Position numbers and translations under genes: made by a program. Under the pieces are notes generated by a model that had not been told where the DNA came from, ran no database searches, and saw only the letters and a program-made list of their open reading frames with translations. Positions 17,558 through 24,901 of a stretch of DNA of 64,000 bases are shown here, piece after piece. The stretch spans positions 218,344 to 282,343 of the forward strand of contig CADAEK010000002.1 of the NCBI GenBank assembly GCA_902786925.1, written 5' to 3'. Source of the DNA: an uncultured Bacteroidales bacterium. GTDB lineage: Bacteria; Bacteroidota; Bacteroidia; Bacteroidales; Bacteroidaceae. The first letter of the stretch is position 1, and each line of letters opens with the position of its first letter.

Positions 17558-18368
17558 GGCAGATAATCCGATTAACAATAAAAGTTTGTCCATTCGAGTC
17601 TGCTCGAATGGACTTTCTTTTTGTACCTATGCTCCAGGGCAAGAGGAACCGTTTGACTATAAGGTGGTGGAGGTGAACCATACTATCTCGCTGGCGGCCA
17701 ACTTGAAAGAGGCGCTCATGAATGAGCCAATGCTCAAGCAGCCGTATCAGCGAGTGAATGTGTTGGTGGCGACACCACACTTCACAACGGTGCCTGTGGC
17801 AGCTTTTCAGAAGGAGGAGGTGCAGGATGTATACCATCTGGTCTTCCCTAAGGATGGCCCTCAGCATGTGAGCTACAATGTGCTGAGACGTTCGGGCATT
17901 GCCATCGTCTTCGGCATGGACAAGAACATCCGGCAGCTGCTGCTGGACGACTTCCCTCGTGCGCGTTTCTATGCATCTGCCAGCACGCTGATAGAGTTCT
18001 TTGGCGAGAAAAGCCTTTTCGGTCCCGGCAAGAAGATGTTTGCTTATCTGCACGAGAAGGAGATGACGCTCTATGTCTTTGACCAAGGACGGATGCTCTT
18101 CGTCAATACCTTTGAAGCCGTGAGCACAGCAGACCTGCAGTATTACATTCTCAATGTGTGGAAGGAGTTGGGCCTGGACCAAGTGGATGACTCTCTCTTT
18201 GTCATTGGCGATATGGAAGAGCGCGTCACGGAGCTGTCGGAGAAGATTAAGTATTTCCTGCTTCATGTGACGGTCATTGACCGCAGCGAGGACTTCAAGG
18301 ACCGCTTGACGATGGGCAACCACTTTATCCCTTACGACTTGCAGACCTTGCTTATCTGCGGATTTTAG
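17556..18368 (+). CDS. DUF3822 family protein
   Basis: 270 residues, with a fold expected to resemble actin-like ATPases or pilus-assembly PilM, from my recollection of the family. Visible parts: a first sheet NKSLSIRVCSNGLSFCTYAP, a central segment VLRRSGIAIVFGMDKNIRQL, and a second-lobe strand KMFAYLHEKEMTLYVFDQGR. No canonical phosphate-binding loop is obvious. DUF3822 genes commonly precede rsmD in Bacteroidota, as here, and the pairing suggests a link to ribosome maturation, though no role is proven. The ATG at 17556 is preferred over the adjacent TTG at 17553. It sits directly on a heptamer array. Confidence 0.85.
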   Translation: MADNPINNKSLSIRVCSNGLSFCTYAPGQEEPFDYKVVEVNHTISLAANLKEALMNEPMLKQPYQRVNVLVATPHFTTVPVAAFQKEEVQDVYHLVFPKDGPQHVSYNVLRRSGIAIVFGMDKNIRQLLLDDFPRARFYASASTLIEFFGEKSLFGPGKKMFAYLHEKEMTLYVFDQGRMLFVNTFEAVSTADLQYYILNVWKELGLDQVDDSLFVIGDMEERVTELSEKIKYFLLHVTVIDRSEDFKDRLTMGNHFIPYDLQTLLICGF

Positions 18369-18373
18369 GTAAT

Positions 18374-18545
18374 GTACAATTTATAATTTATAATTTATAA
18401 TAGGCTGACGCGATGAAGTCAATTGAGAATTGAAAATTAGGCTGACGCGATGAGGCTTTAGTTCTTCGACCTTTGACCTCAGACCTTTGAAGCCAACACG
18501 CCGCATGGTTATTATAAATTATACATTATACATTATAAATTGAAA
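18374..18545. repeat. Intergenic element with inverted 7-bp repeat arrays at both ends, before rsmD
   Basis: The left end holds heptamers ATTTATA x3 (18380-18402). The right end holds ATTATAA, ATTATAC, ATTATAC, ATTATAA and ATTGAAA (18511-18545), in inverse orientation. Between them TAGGCTGACGCGATGA occurs twice (18401-18416, 18438-18453). The right array ends two bases before the rsmD GTG. Confidence 0.75.
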
Positions 18546-18547
18546 TA

Positions 18548-19078
18548 GTGAGAATTATCAGAGGAAAATATAAAGGGAGGCACTTGCCGACTCCTTCAGG
18601 CTTTAAGGCGCGTCCCACGACGGACTTCGCGAAGGAGGGCTTGTTCAACATCCTGGAGAATGTCTATGTGGATTTTGAGGAGGCTCCCACAGCGCTGGAC
18701 CTTTTTGCCGGTACCGGTTCTATTGGCCTTGAGCTGGCATCGCGTGGTTGCAGCAAGGTGGTGTCTGTGGAGAAGGACTTCAGACATTGGCAGTTCTTGT
18801 CGCGTGTGCAGAAAGAGCTGAAGGCGCAGGAGTGGTTGCCGCTGAAGGGTGACGTCTTTAAATATGTACGTTCCTGCAAGGAACACTATGACATCATCTT
18901 TGCCGACCCTCCATATGCGTTGGAGAACCTGAAAGACATCCCCGATGAGGCATTGCCCTTGCTGGCAGACGGTGGCCTGCTTGTATTGGAACATGGTAAA
19001 GACTACGATTTCTCTGCCCATCCCCGTTTTGTGGAGCATCGCAACTATGGTAGTGTGAATTTCTCCTTCTTCCAGTAG
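18548..19078 (+). CDS. rsmD: 16S rRNA (guanine(966)-N2)-methyltransferase
   Basis: A 176-residue SAM-dependent methyltransferase. MRIIRGKYKGRHLPTPSG is the family start, followed by RPTTDFAKEGLFNIL. The SAM-binding motif is ALDLFAGTGSIGLELASRG, and FADPPYAL is the catalytic (D/N)PPY motif. It methylates G966 of 16S rRNA during 30S assembly. The start is GTG at 18548, since no in-frame ATG exists upstream and the N-terminus already matches the family. It lies downstream of DUF3822, separated by a repeat element and followed by a terminator. Confidence 0.94.
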   Translation: MRIIRGKYKGRHLPTPSGFKARPTTDFAKEGLFNILENVYVDFEEAPTALDLFAGTGSIGLELASRGCSKVVSVEKDFRHWQFLSRVQKELKAQEWLPLKGDVFKYVRSCKEHYDIIFADPPYALENLKDIPDEALPLLADGGLLVLEHGKDYDFSAHPRFVEHRNYGSVNFSFFQ

Positions 19079-19139
19079 GGGAATAGAATAGCCGTTCTGC
19101 GAGCGTGTCCGTAAGGCATGCAGCAGGTAGGAAACAAGA

Positions 19140-19170
19140 AGGCCCGGCCAACATCATGTTGGTCGGGCCT
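19140..19170 (+). terminator. rsmD terminator
   Basis: GGCCCGGCCAACAT pairs with ATGTTGGTCGGGCC (one G-U). The run after it is weak (TATTTG). Confidence 0.65.
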
Positions 19171-19232
19171 ATTTGTGCTACGCTCTATATACTGTACTCT
19201 TTTATTATTAGTGTCGCAGCACTCTTCTTTGT

Positions 19233-19307
19233 AGAGCCTTCCTTTCAGTCCTCTTGTATGCTTGAGCTTGTTGCGCTTAAGCGATGTCCGGCTGAAGGGA
19301 AGGCTCT
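19233..19307 (-). terminator. Long nested hairpin after the outer membrane protein gene
   Basis: Arms 19233-19248 and 19292-19307 pair over 16 bp with one G-U. An inner stem pairs 19261-19267 with 19275-19281. It lies 14 bp past the stop of the minus-strand gene and may end or protect its transcript. Confidence 0.5.
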
Positions 19308-19320
19308 CTAAGGTCGCAGA

Positions 19321-22299
19321 TTATCTTCTGACGTTGACGCGACCTCCACCTTGACGGCCACCACCGGGGAATCCGCCGCCAAATCCTCCCCAGTTACCGA
19401 ATCCGCGAGCGTTCTCTGTGCCGTTGGAGTTCTTGCCACCGAAGATGTTCAGCTTGTAGATGACGTGTACCATGCCGTAAGAATAGATGGCGTTGTAGCG
19501 TGAGTCGCTGCTCTGGTAGGCGTCGATGGCACGGCTGATGTTGCTGCGGTTCTTCAGGATATCGTTCCATTGCAAGCTGACGGTCAGTGCATTGCCCTTG
19601 AGGAATGACATGCTGGCCTGTGCGTTCCACAGCAGCTCGTTCGTGTTCATGCTTGCTGATGAATAACCACGGCGGCTGCTCTCGCTGATGTCGGTAGAGA
19701 TAGCAAAGCCGTTGTTGAAGGTGAAGTTGAACTCTGTACCGTAGCTGAATGACCATGTCTCCAAGTTGCCTGTAGTGAGGACTGAGTTCTTAGAGCTGTT
19801 GTAGTTCATGCTGCCGTTCAGGCTCATCTCGAACCAATCCTTGCGGAAGCTGAAGCCAAGGTTCTCGCCCACACCGATGGTGTTGGTCTTGGACTTGTCC
19901 TGCTTGTATTGCTGAGGGTCAAGGTAGCTGACGTTGTGACTGTAGTTGAGCGAAGTGAAGTTGTTTACCGTGAGGTAGTTGTTCTTGTCCAGTGACATGT
20001 TGAAGCCACCACCAATGTTTGCGTTCCAGTTACCGTTGATATTCTCTGGGCGAGTGGTTCGAACACCTGTGTTATCGTCATACGAAGTGCGGTTGCTGAT
20101 GCTGTTCTGTGTCATTGATGCGCCACCCCATGCGAAGATACCGCGCTGGTGCTCCATCTGGAAGGTGTTGAAGTTAAGACGAATGTTGTGGCTGAATGAT
20201 GGCTTCAAACCAGGGTTACCCTTCGTGATGTTCAGTGGGTTGGAATCATCTGTGATGTCCAACAGGTTCGTCATGTTGGGCTGTGAGGTACGTCCGCGGT
20301 AATTGAAGCGGAGGTTGGTCTGCTTGTCGAAGTTGTAGCGGAAGTCCACGTTAGGCGCATAGTTGAACACGTTGCGTGTAATGGTGGGGTATTTCGTGCC
20401 CATGTACTTGTAGTCGAGTTCTGTGTGTTGTGGCAGAAGGTCGACGCCTGCGCTGAAGTTGTAGAAGTCAGTCACCTTGCGGAAGCTCAAGCTGATGGAG
20501 TGGTTGAAGTTCTTGTACACAGAGTACTGGCTCAGCTTGTTGGCTTCTTCGTCGTCGTTGCTGCCAAAGAGCTCGTGTCCATTAGCGAGGATGTAATCGA
20601 GAGCGCCATCAATGTTGTAGCGGTACTTATTGAGTGCCTCGGCCAGGTCTGTGTAAGTAGTTGGATCCATGACGAAAGCTTCACGGTCAGACTTGTTGTA
20701 GCTATAGTCGTATCTGTAAGAGAATTGCAGATAGGTCTTTGGCGCGATGGGCTCAGAGTAGGTGAGTTGCAAGCTGTATGCTCTGTTACGGCCAGGAGTG
20801 GTGTAGTAACGGTTGTTGGTCGTTGGGTCCATCTCTGCCTTATAATAGTTGATGTTAGCGGCAGAGAGCTGCTTGCTGTCCGAACCAGTCAGGTTGCCTG
20901 TGGCGCGGAAGGTGATGTTGCGTCCCTCGTTGTTGAGTCGGCGGTTGGCCTGCAGTTCACCTGCCATACGGCGATTCTCAGAGAAGTTCTGTGAACGGTT
21001 CACGTTGGTGTTGATGATGAGGTCCATCAGTCCTTCCACGTCTTCCGAATGGTTGATGGCGTCATCCAGTGGATCGTCCGTCACGTCGTATGGATTGTCG
21101 CTGAAGCTGGCAGACTCGCTGTTGTTGTAGCCCTTGTTGCGTGAGAAGCTGCCAGAAGGACGGAAGATGATGTTGGTCATTGAGTCGGGCTTCCATTCCA
21201 GACGGAAGTCTGCGTTCCAGCTGTTCGCGCTGCTCTTGTTGCTGCTCTCGCTGTTGCTGAATGCACCTCTGGATGTGACGAAGCTCTGCACACTTGACTG
21301 GTTCCATGTATCGCTGCCGTCGTAACGGTAACGGACGTTGCCGCCAAATTCCAGCTTTTCAGTCTCTGTGGCAAAGTTGAAGCCTACGTTCTTAGAGCTG
21401 CGCAAGCCGTTGCCGCCACGTCCCCAGCCGCGACCGCCACCGCCGCCAAATCCCATGTCGCCAGTGTTGTTTGCGCCACCAATGAGGGTAAACTGGTTGC
21501 TGTCAATGAAGCGGTTCAGCATCAAGCTCTCTGAGTAGCGGCGCTCTGTACCGATGCCAGCGTCGATGTTGCCAAACCAACCGTTGTTCATGCCCTTCTT
21601 CACGGTCAGGTCGAGCACAGTCTCTTCCTCACCGTCGTCAATGCCTGTCACACGGCTGAAGTCGCTTTTTCGGTCGTAGGTCTTCAGCTTCTCAATCATG
21701 TTGGTGGGGATGTTCTTCATTGCAATCTTCGTGTCGTTGAGGAAGAACTCCTTGCCGTCCACAAGAATCTTGCTGACACTCTTTCCGTTGATGGTGATGT
21801 TGCCGTCGTCATCCACTTTGGCGCCAGGCAGTTTCTTCACCAGCGCTTCCAGTGCAGAGCCTTCAGCCACGCGGTAGGCAGAAGCGTTATACACCAGCGA
21901 GTCACCGCTCACTTGCACCTGTGCGGCGTTGGCCACCACCTGAGCCTCCTTCAGCAACTTGGAGTCTGGAGTGATATGGATGTAGCCAATGCTGACGGTC
22001 TTGCCCTCTTCCTTGTTGGTCAAGTCGAGTGGCATCACGCGTTCCTGATAACCAATGTAAGTGATTTTGACGGCATACTTACCCTTCTTGATGCTCTTGA
22101 TGTTGAAGGCGCCGTTGGCATCGGTGGCAGCACCACCTACCATTGCACTGTCGGGCAGAGAGAGGACGCGCACTGTGGCTGCTACGATTACCTCGTTGGT
22201 CTCTTCCTCTAGAATTGTTCCTGAAACGTTAAACTTTGATTGTGCTACTGCACTAAGACTGCCTATCATGCATAGCGCAGCGAGTATTGTTTTTCTCAT
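19321..22299 (-). CDS. Outer membrane beta-barrel protein with CarboxypepD_reg-like and plug-like domains
   Basis: A 992-residue outer membrane protein of the TonB-receptor-like OMP_b-brl group. Order: signal peptide (ILAALCMIGSLSAVA-Q), a carboxypeptidase-regulatory-like beta domain (about 23-110, FNVSGTILEEETNEVIVAAT), a plug-like region (about 150-180, DDDGNITINGKSVSKILVDG), then a long barrel with alternating aromatic strands. A Gly/Arg-rich tail ends GGGRQGGGRVNVRR, so the usual terminal aromatic residue is not last. No SusD partner is adjacent, so it is not a typical glycan-import pair. The substrate is unknown. It may act as a receptor or as a surface assembly protein. Confidence 0.85.
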   Translation of the reverse strand: MRKTILAALCMIGSLSAVAQSKFNVSGTILEEETNEVIVAATVRVLSLPDSAMVGGAATDANGAFNIKSIKKGKYAVKITYIGYQERVMPLDLTNKEEGKTVSIGYIHITPDSKLLKEAQVVANAAQVQVSGDSLVYNASAYRVAEGSALEALVKKLPGAKVDDDGNITINGKSVSKILVDGKEFFLNDTKIAMKNIPTNMIEKLKTYDRKSDFSRVTGIDDGEEETVLDLTVKKGMNNGWFGNIDAGIGTERRYSESLMLNRFIDSNQFTLIGGANNTGDMGFGGGGGRGWGRGGNGLRSSKNVGFNFATETEKLEFGGNVRYRYDGSDTWNQSSVQSFVTSRGAFSNSESSNKSSANSWNADFRLEWKPDSMTNIIFRPSGSFSRNKGYNNSESASFSDNPYDVTDDPLDDAINHSEDVEGLMDLIINTNVNRSQNFSENRRMAGELQANRRLNNEGRNITFRATGNLTGSDSKQLSAANINYYKAEMDPTTNNRYYTTPGRNRAYSLQLTYSEPIAPKTYLQFSYRYDYSYNKSDREAFVMDPTTYTDLAEALNKYRYNIDGALDYILANGHELFGSNDDEEANKLSQYSVYKNFNHSISLSFRKVTDFYNFSAGVDLLPQHTELDYKYMGTKYPTITRNVFNYAPNVDFRYNFDKQTNLRFNYRGRTSQPNMTNLLDITDDSNPLNITKGNPGLKPSFSHNIRLNFNTFQMEHQRGIFAWGGASMTQNSISNRTSYDDNTGVRTTRPENINGNWNANIGGGFNMSLDKNNYLTVNNFTSLNYSHNVSYLDPQQYKQDKSKTNTIGVGENLGFSFRKDWFEMSLNGSMNYNSSKNSVLTTGNLETWSFSYGTEFNFTFNNGFAISTDISESSRRGYSSASMNTNELLWNAQASMSFLKGNALTVSLQWNDILKNRSNISRAIDAYQSSDSRYNAIYSYGMVHVIYKLNIFGGKNSNGTENARGFGNWGGFGGGFPGGGRQGGGRVNVRR

Positions 22300-22351
22300 G
22301 TCTGTGAATGAAAATGATTATTTTTCGTTTCCTAATACAGCTAATTCGACC

Positions 22352-22360
22352 ACAAAGGTA
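22352..22360 (-). promoter_or_regulatory. Promoter -7 element of the outer membrane protein gene
   Basis: TACCTTTGT on the minus strand, about 53 bp upstream of the ATG at 22299. Confidence 0.65.
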
Positions 22361-22403
22361 CGAAAAGGTTTATTCGAATGATGTGCGTTTTGTTTATTAT
22401 GCG

Positions 22404-22412
22404 TAATTTTGC
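22404..22412 (+). promoter_or_regulatory. Promoter -7 element of the MORN-menA unit
   Basis: TAATTTTGC fits TAnnTTTG and lies 45 bp before the ATG at 22457. Confidence 0.55.
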
Positions 22413-22456
22413 AATGTTTTTAAGCAAATGACATATAATATATGTATATATTCTCT

Positions 22457-23086
22457 ATGGAAAAGAAACTTTTGTCACTTCTTCTCTTGATTTCGTTGGC
22501 TTCTCTCTCGGCTCGTGCTCAGTTCTCGCGCCTTGACAAATACCCCAACATCCCTTCGCAGTATGACGCAGCTTTTGTTGATCATGTCAAAGACTTCGCC
22601 AGTGGTGTAGCCAAGACTTCCTATGGTCAGTATTTCGGTCAGATTACCCGTGAGCGCAACGTCTATGGCTTTGGTGCCTACTATACAGACAACGATGGTG
22701 TCATCTATGGTCAGTATCGTCTTGGCAACTTCCTCTTTGGCATCAAGATGGGCACACAGACCGCCAAGGTGGGTAGTGATGACCACTACATCTGTTATGA
22801 CCTTACGACGGGCGATCCGCTCTACATCATGAAGGACGGCGACAAATACGCTCTGCCTGCAGACTACGAAAAGACTTACCGCTTCGAGTCGCTCACCTAT
22901 CAGAATGGTGACAAATACGTGGGCGAGACGGTCAACGGCCGCCGTGAAGGTCTGGGCCTTTACTATTATAATAATGGTAACTACTACTACGGGCGCTACA
23001 AGAACAACGAGCGCAAGGGCTTCGGTGCCATGTTCTTCACCAACAACACCATCACCATTCAATATTGGAAAGATGAAAACGAATGA
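22457..23086 (+). CDS. Secreted MORN-repeat protein
   Basis: 209 residues: signal peptide (KKLLSLLLLISLASLSARA-Q), a central domain, and C-terminal MORN repeats of the form GDKYVGETVNGRREGLGLYY and GNYYYGRYKNNERKGFGAMF. An earlier degenerate repeat, RNVYGFGAYYTDNDGVIYGQ, is also visible. MORN repeats form an extended beta sheet and act in protein or membrane binding. The function in Bacteroidota is unknown. ATG 22457 gives the best signal peptide; an upstream ATG at 22442 would add five residues. The last 14 bases overlap the start of menA in another frame. Confidence 0.85.
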   Translation: MEKKLLSLLLLISLASLSARAQFSRLDKYPNIPSQYDAAFVDHVKDFASGVAKTSYGQYFGQITRERNVYGFGAYYTDNDGVIYGQYRLGNFLFGIKMGTQTAKVGSDDHYICYDLTTGDPLYIMKDGDKYALPADYEKTYRFESLTYQNGDKYVGETVNGRREGLGLYYYNNGNYYYGRYKNNERKGFGAMFFTNNTITIQYWKDENE

Positions 23087-24068
23087 GGCTCCGGCCACCA
23101 ATTCTCTGCGGGCATGGGTGCTGGCCGCACGCCCCAAGACCCTCACGGGGGCAATTGCTCCTGTCCTTGTTGGCGGTGCCTTCGCCCTTGTCAAGAGCCA
23201 AGCCTCCAACCCCGATTATTCTCAATTGTCAATTCTCAATTGTCAATTCTCGATTCTTCTCCCCTTCCTGCTCTGTCTGCTCTTTGCCGTGCTCATGCAG
23301 ATAGACGCCAATCTCATCAACGACTACTTCGACTTCAAGAAGGGTACTGACCGCGAGGATCGTCTCGGTCCTGAACGTGCCTGTGCACAGGGATGGATTA
23401 CCCCCGAGGCCATGAAGAAAGGCATCGCTGTGGTCACCACGCTCTCAGCCTTGTTGGGATTGGGCATCTTTACGTTGCACATGCAGTGGGAACTTCTCGT
23501 GGTTGGCGCTCTCTGTCTCGCGGGCAGCTTTCTCTACACGACCAAGCTCTCCTATCTCGGTTGGGGCGATGTGCTGGTCTTCGTCTTCTTTGGCCTTGTG
23601 CCAGTTGTCTTCACCTACTATGTGATGACTGATGGAGGTTGGAACATCCCGCTCATCATCGCAGGTGCAGCTATGGGACTTGCGACAGACAATCTTCTTA
23701 TAGTCAATAACTATAGAGACCGCCACGAGGACCTGAAGAGTGGCAAGTGGACCCTGATGGTGCGTATCATCGAAGACCAAAAGAAAAAGTATGACGATGT
23801 TCATGGGCAGAAGTACGGTGAAGAAATCTGCATTGACCTCTACCTTTGGTTTGGAGTCTTAGCAGTCATTCTGGCTTTCATTTCGCTTTTCCTCTTCCCT
23901 TATTCCAACATCCGTTGGCCCCTAATGCTTGTGTACTTGATTCTTCATTTCAAGTCATTCCAAAAGCTGAAAGCCCTCGACGGAAAGGCGCTCAATAGCG
24001 TTCTCGGTGCCACTGCCCGCAACATCTTCCTGTTCGGTGTCCTTCTCGCTATCAGTGTCTTCCTTTGA
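23073..24068 (+). CDS. menA: 1,4-dihydroxy-2-naphthoate polyprenyltransferase
   Basis: A 331-residue UbiA-type membrane prenyltransferase that attaches the isoprenoid tail in menaquinone synthesis. Family start AWVLAARPKTLTGAIAPVLV; first Asp-rich motif NLINDYFDFKKGTDREDR; second NNYRDRHEDLKSGKWTLMVR. About eight hydrophobic helices are visible. The start ATG 23073 overlaps the MORN gene by 14 bp. Residues 49-62 are encoded by a 7-bp tandem repeat array and have no counterpart in the family that I recall. This array lies in the loop after helix 1, where extra residues may be tolerated. No other men genes are nearby. Confidence 0.93.
   Translation: MKTNEAPATNSLRAWVLAARPKTLTGAIAPVLVGGAFALVKSQASNPDYSQLSILNCQFSILLPFLLCLLFAVLMQIDANLINDYFDFKKGTDREDRLGPERACAQGWITPEAMKKGIAVVTTLSALLGLGIFTLHMQWELLVVGALCLAGSFLYTTKLSYLGWGDVLVFVFFGLVPVVFTYYVMTDGGWNIPLIIAGAAMGLATDNLLIVNNYRDRHEDLKSGKWTLMVRIIEDQKKKYDDVHGQKYGEEICIDLYLWFGVLAVILAFISLFLFPYSNIRWPLMLVYLILHFKSFQKLKALDGKALNSVLGATARNIFLFGVLLAISVFL
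23220..23252 (+). repeat. 7-bp tandem repeat array inside menA
   Basis: TCTCAAT and TGTCAAT alternate: two 14-bp copies at 23220-23233 and 23234-23247, then a partial unit. It is the same family as the intergenic heptamers, read in inverse orientation and translated in frame. Confidence 0.85.
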
Positions 24069-24129
24069 GCAACAAAATCCGTGCAGGAAGCAGATAAGTA
24101 GTTAGCGAAGTGAAAGGTTGATAGAGGTG

Positions 24130-24239
24130 TTCCTAGGTGTACCTAGGCATTCCTAGGCATTCCTAGGCATACTCTAGGCATACTCTAGGCATACTCTAGC
24201 CATACTCTAGGCATACTCTAGGCTCACTCTAGGCATACT
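24130..24239. repeat. 10/11-bp tandem array 1 (CCTAGG / TACTCTAGGCA)
   Basis: Four 10-bp units such as TTCCTAGGCA (24130-24169) are followed by six 11-bp units of TACTCTAGGCA (24170-24235) with single-base variants. First of three adjoining arrays in the 833-bp gene-free stretch 24069-24901. Confidence 0.9.
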
Positions 24240-24240
24240 C

Positions 24241-24296
24241 ATGGAGGAGCTTAGGAGGAGCCTAGGAGGAGGCTAGGAGGAGCTTAGGAGGAGGCT
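24241..24296. repeat. 11-bp tandem array 2 (AGGAGGAGSYT)
   Basis: ATGGAGGAGCTT, then AGGAGGAGCCT, AGGAGGAGGCT, AGGAGGAGCTT and AGGAGGAGGCT. It directly follows array 1 and shares CCTAGG at unit joins. Confidence 0.9.
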
Positions 24297-24313
24297 AGAG
24301 CATTGCAAGAGTC

Positions 24314-24434
24314 TTCCTTTAGTGTTCCTTTACTCCTCCTTTAGTGCTCCTTTACTCTTCCTTTAGTGCTCCTTTACTCCTCCTTTAGTGTTCCTTTACT
24401 CCTCCTTTAGTGCTCCTTTACTCTTCCTTTCATG
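24314..24434. repeat. 11-bp tandem array 3 (YTCCTTTAGTG / YTCCTTTACTC)
   Basis: Eleven 11-bp units alternate between CTCCTTTAGTG and CTCCTTTACTC types, giving a 22-bp higher-order period; the last unit is degenerate. Its CTCC-rich strand is complementary in character to the GGAG-rich array 2. Confidence 0.9.
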
Positions 24435-24494
24435 CTCCTTGTGTTCGTGTAGTTCGCTGATTTAGGTTGTCTGACGACTAGATAGAGTTGACGG

Positions 24495-24661
24495 GTTCAT
24501 AAAATGGAACTAATTTACGTTGACAGTAGAGTACGAGAGTGTAAAATAAACTATGTCTTACTACTTTTATTGTAGCCTGACACAGTTTACTTTACACTCT
24601 CCTGAGCAGAAGGAATCAATCTTGCCGTGAGAAGGCCTACCTTTTATGAACAGAGGGCTGA
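24495..24661. mobile_element. Foldback (MITE-like) element with nested inverted repeats
   Basis: Inner arms 24535-24557 and 24579-24601 pair at 21 of 23 positions (GAGAGTGTAAA...). Outer short arms GTTCATAAAA (24495-24504) and TTTTATGAAC (24652-24661) also match. There is no open reading frame and I find no clear target-site duplication. It may be a transposon-end remnant; the family is undetermined. Confidence 0.5.
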
Positions 24662-24712
24662 GGTAGAAAAAGTGAAAAAAAAGGAGACATTGATAATTTT
24701 TTTTCGTTTTTC

Positions 24713-24744
24713 TTTGTTTCTAAGAAAAATCATTGTATATTTGC
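24713..24744 (+). promoter_or_regulatory. Promoter of the eight-gene exported-protein cluster
   Basis: TTTG (24713-24716), exactly 19 bp, then TATATTTGC (24736-24744): a full match to the Bacteroidota consensus. Confidence 0.8.
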
Positions 24745-24901
24745 CCCCGACATGGTTGGTCCTTCGGGGTGGCCTGTCATGACATTTTATTGAAATAGAC
24801 GTCTTTTGAAGAGCACTCCCACGTCTTTTGTTCTCATGCTGCGAACAACTTTTACTAACCGCTGAATCTGGGAGGCTATAGGCACCTTAATCTTTACTGA
24901 C
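24745..24901 (+). other. Roughly 150-nt untranslated leader of the exported-protein cluster
   Basis: From the -7 element to the ATG at 24902 there is no reading frame of note. CCCCGA (24745-24750) can pair with TCGGGG (24764-24769) at the very 5' end. The rest is unpaired by eye. It could carry a regulatory RNA element. Confidence 0.45.

Noticed and set aside
17337..18323. 328-codon open frame opposite DUF3822 and the pilin-like gene
   Set aside because: Spans two real genes and the heptamer array on the other strand. The translated repeat (QLSTVNYQLS) is a product of the DNA repeat, not of selection for protein.
19321..22299. SusC-type glycan importer
   Set aside because: No SusD gene is adjacent, and the glycine/arginine-rich C-terminus and domain pattern fit the OMP_b-brl group better.
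22905..23072. Upstream in-frame extension of menA
   Set aside because: This is the shadow of the MORN gene in another frame. MenA homologues begin near AWVLAARPKT, shortly after ATG 23073.
24130..24434. Possible CRISPR array
   Set aside because: Units are 10-11 bp, contiguous and without spacers, and there are no cas genes.
24535..24601. Complete insertion sequence
   Set aside because: Only inverted repeats are present. There is no transposase frame and no target duplication, so only a foldback or relic element is claimed.
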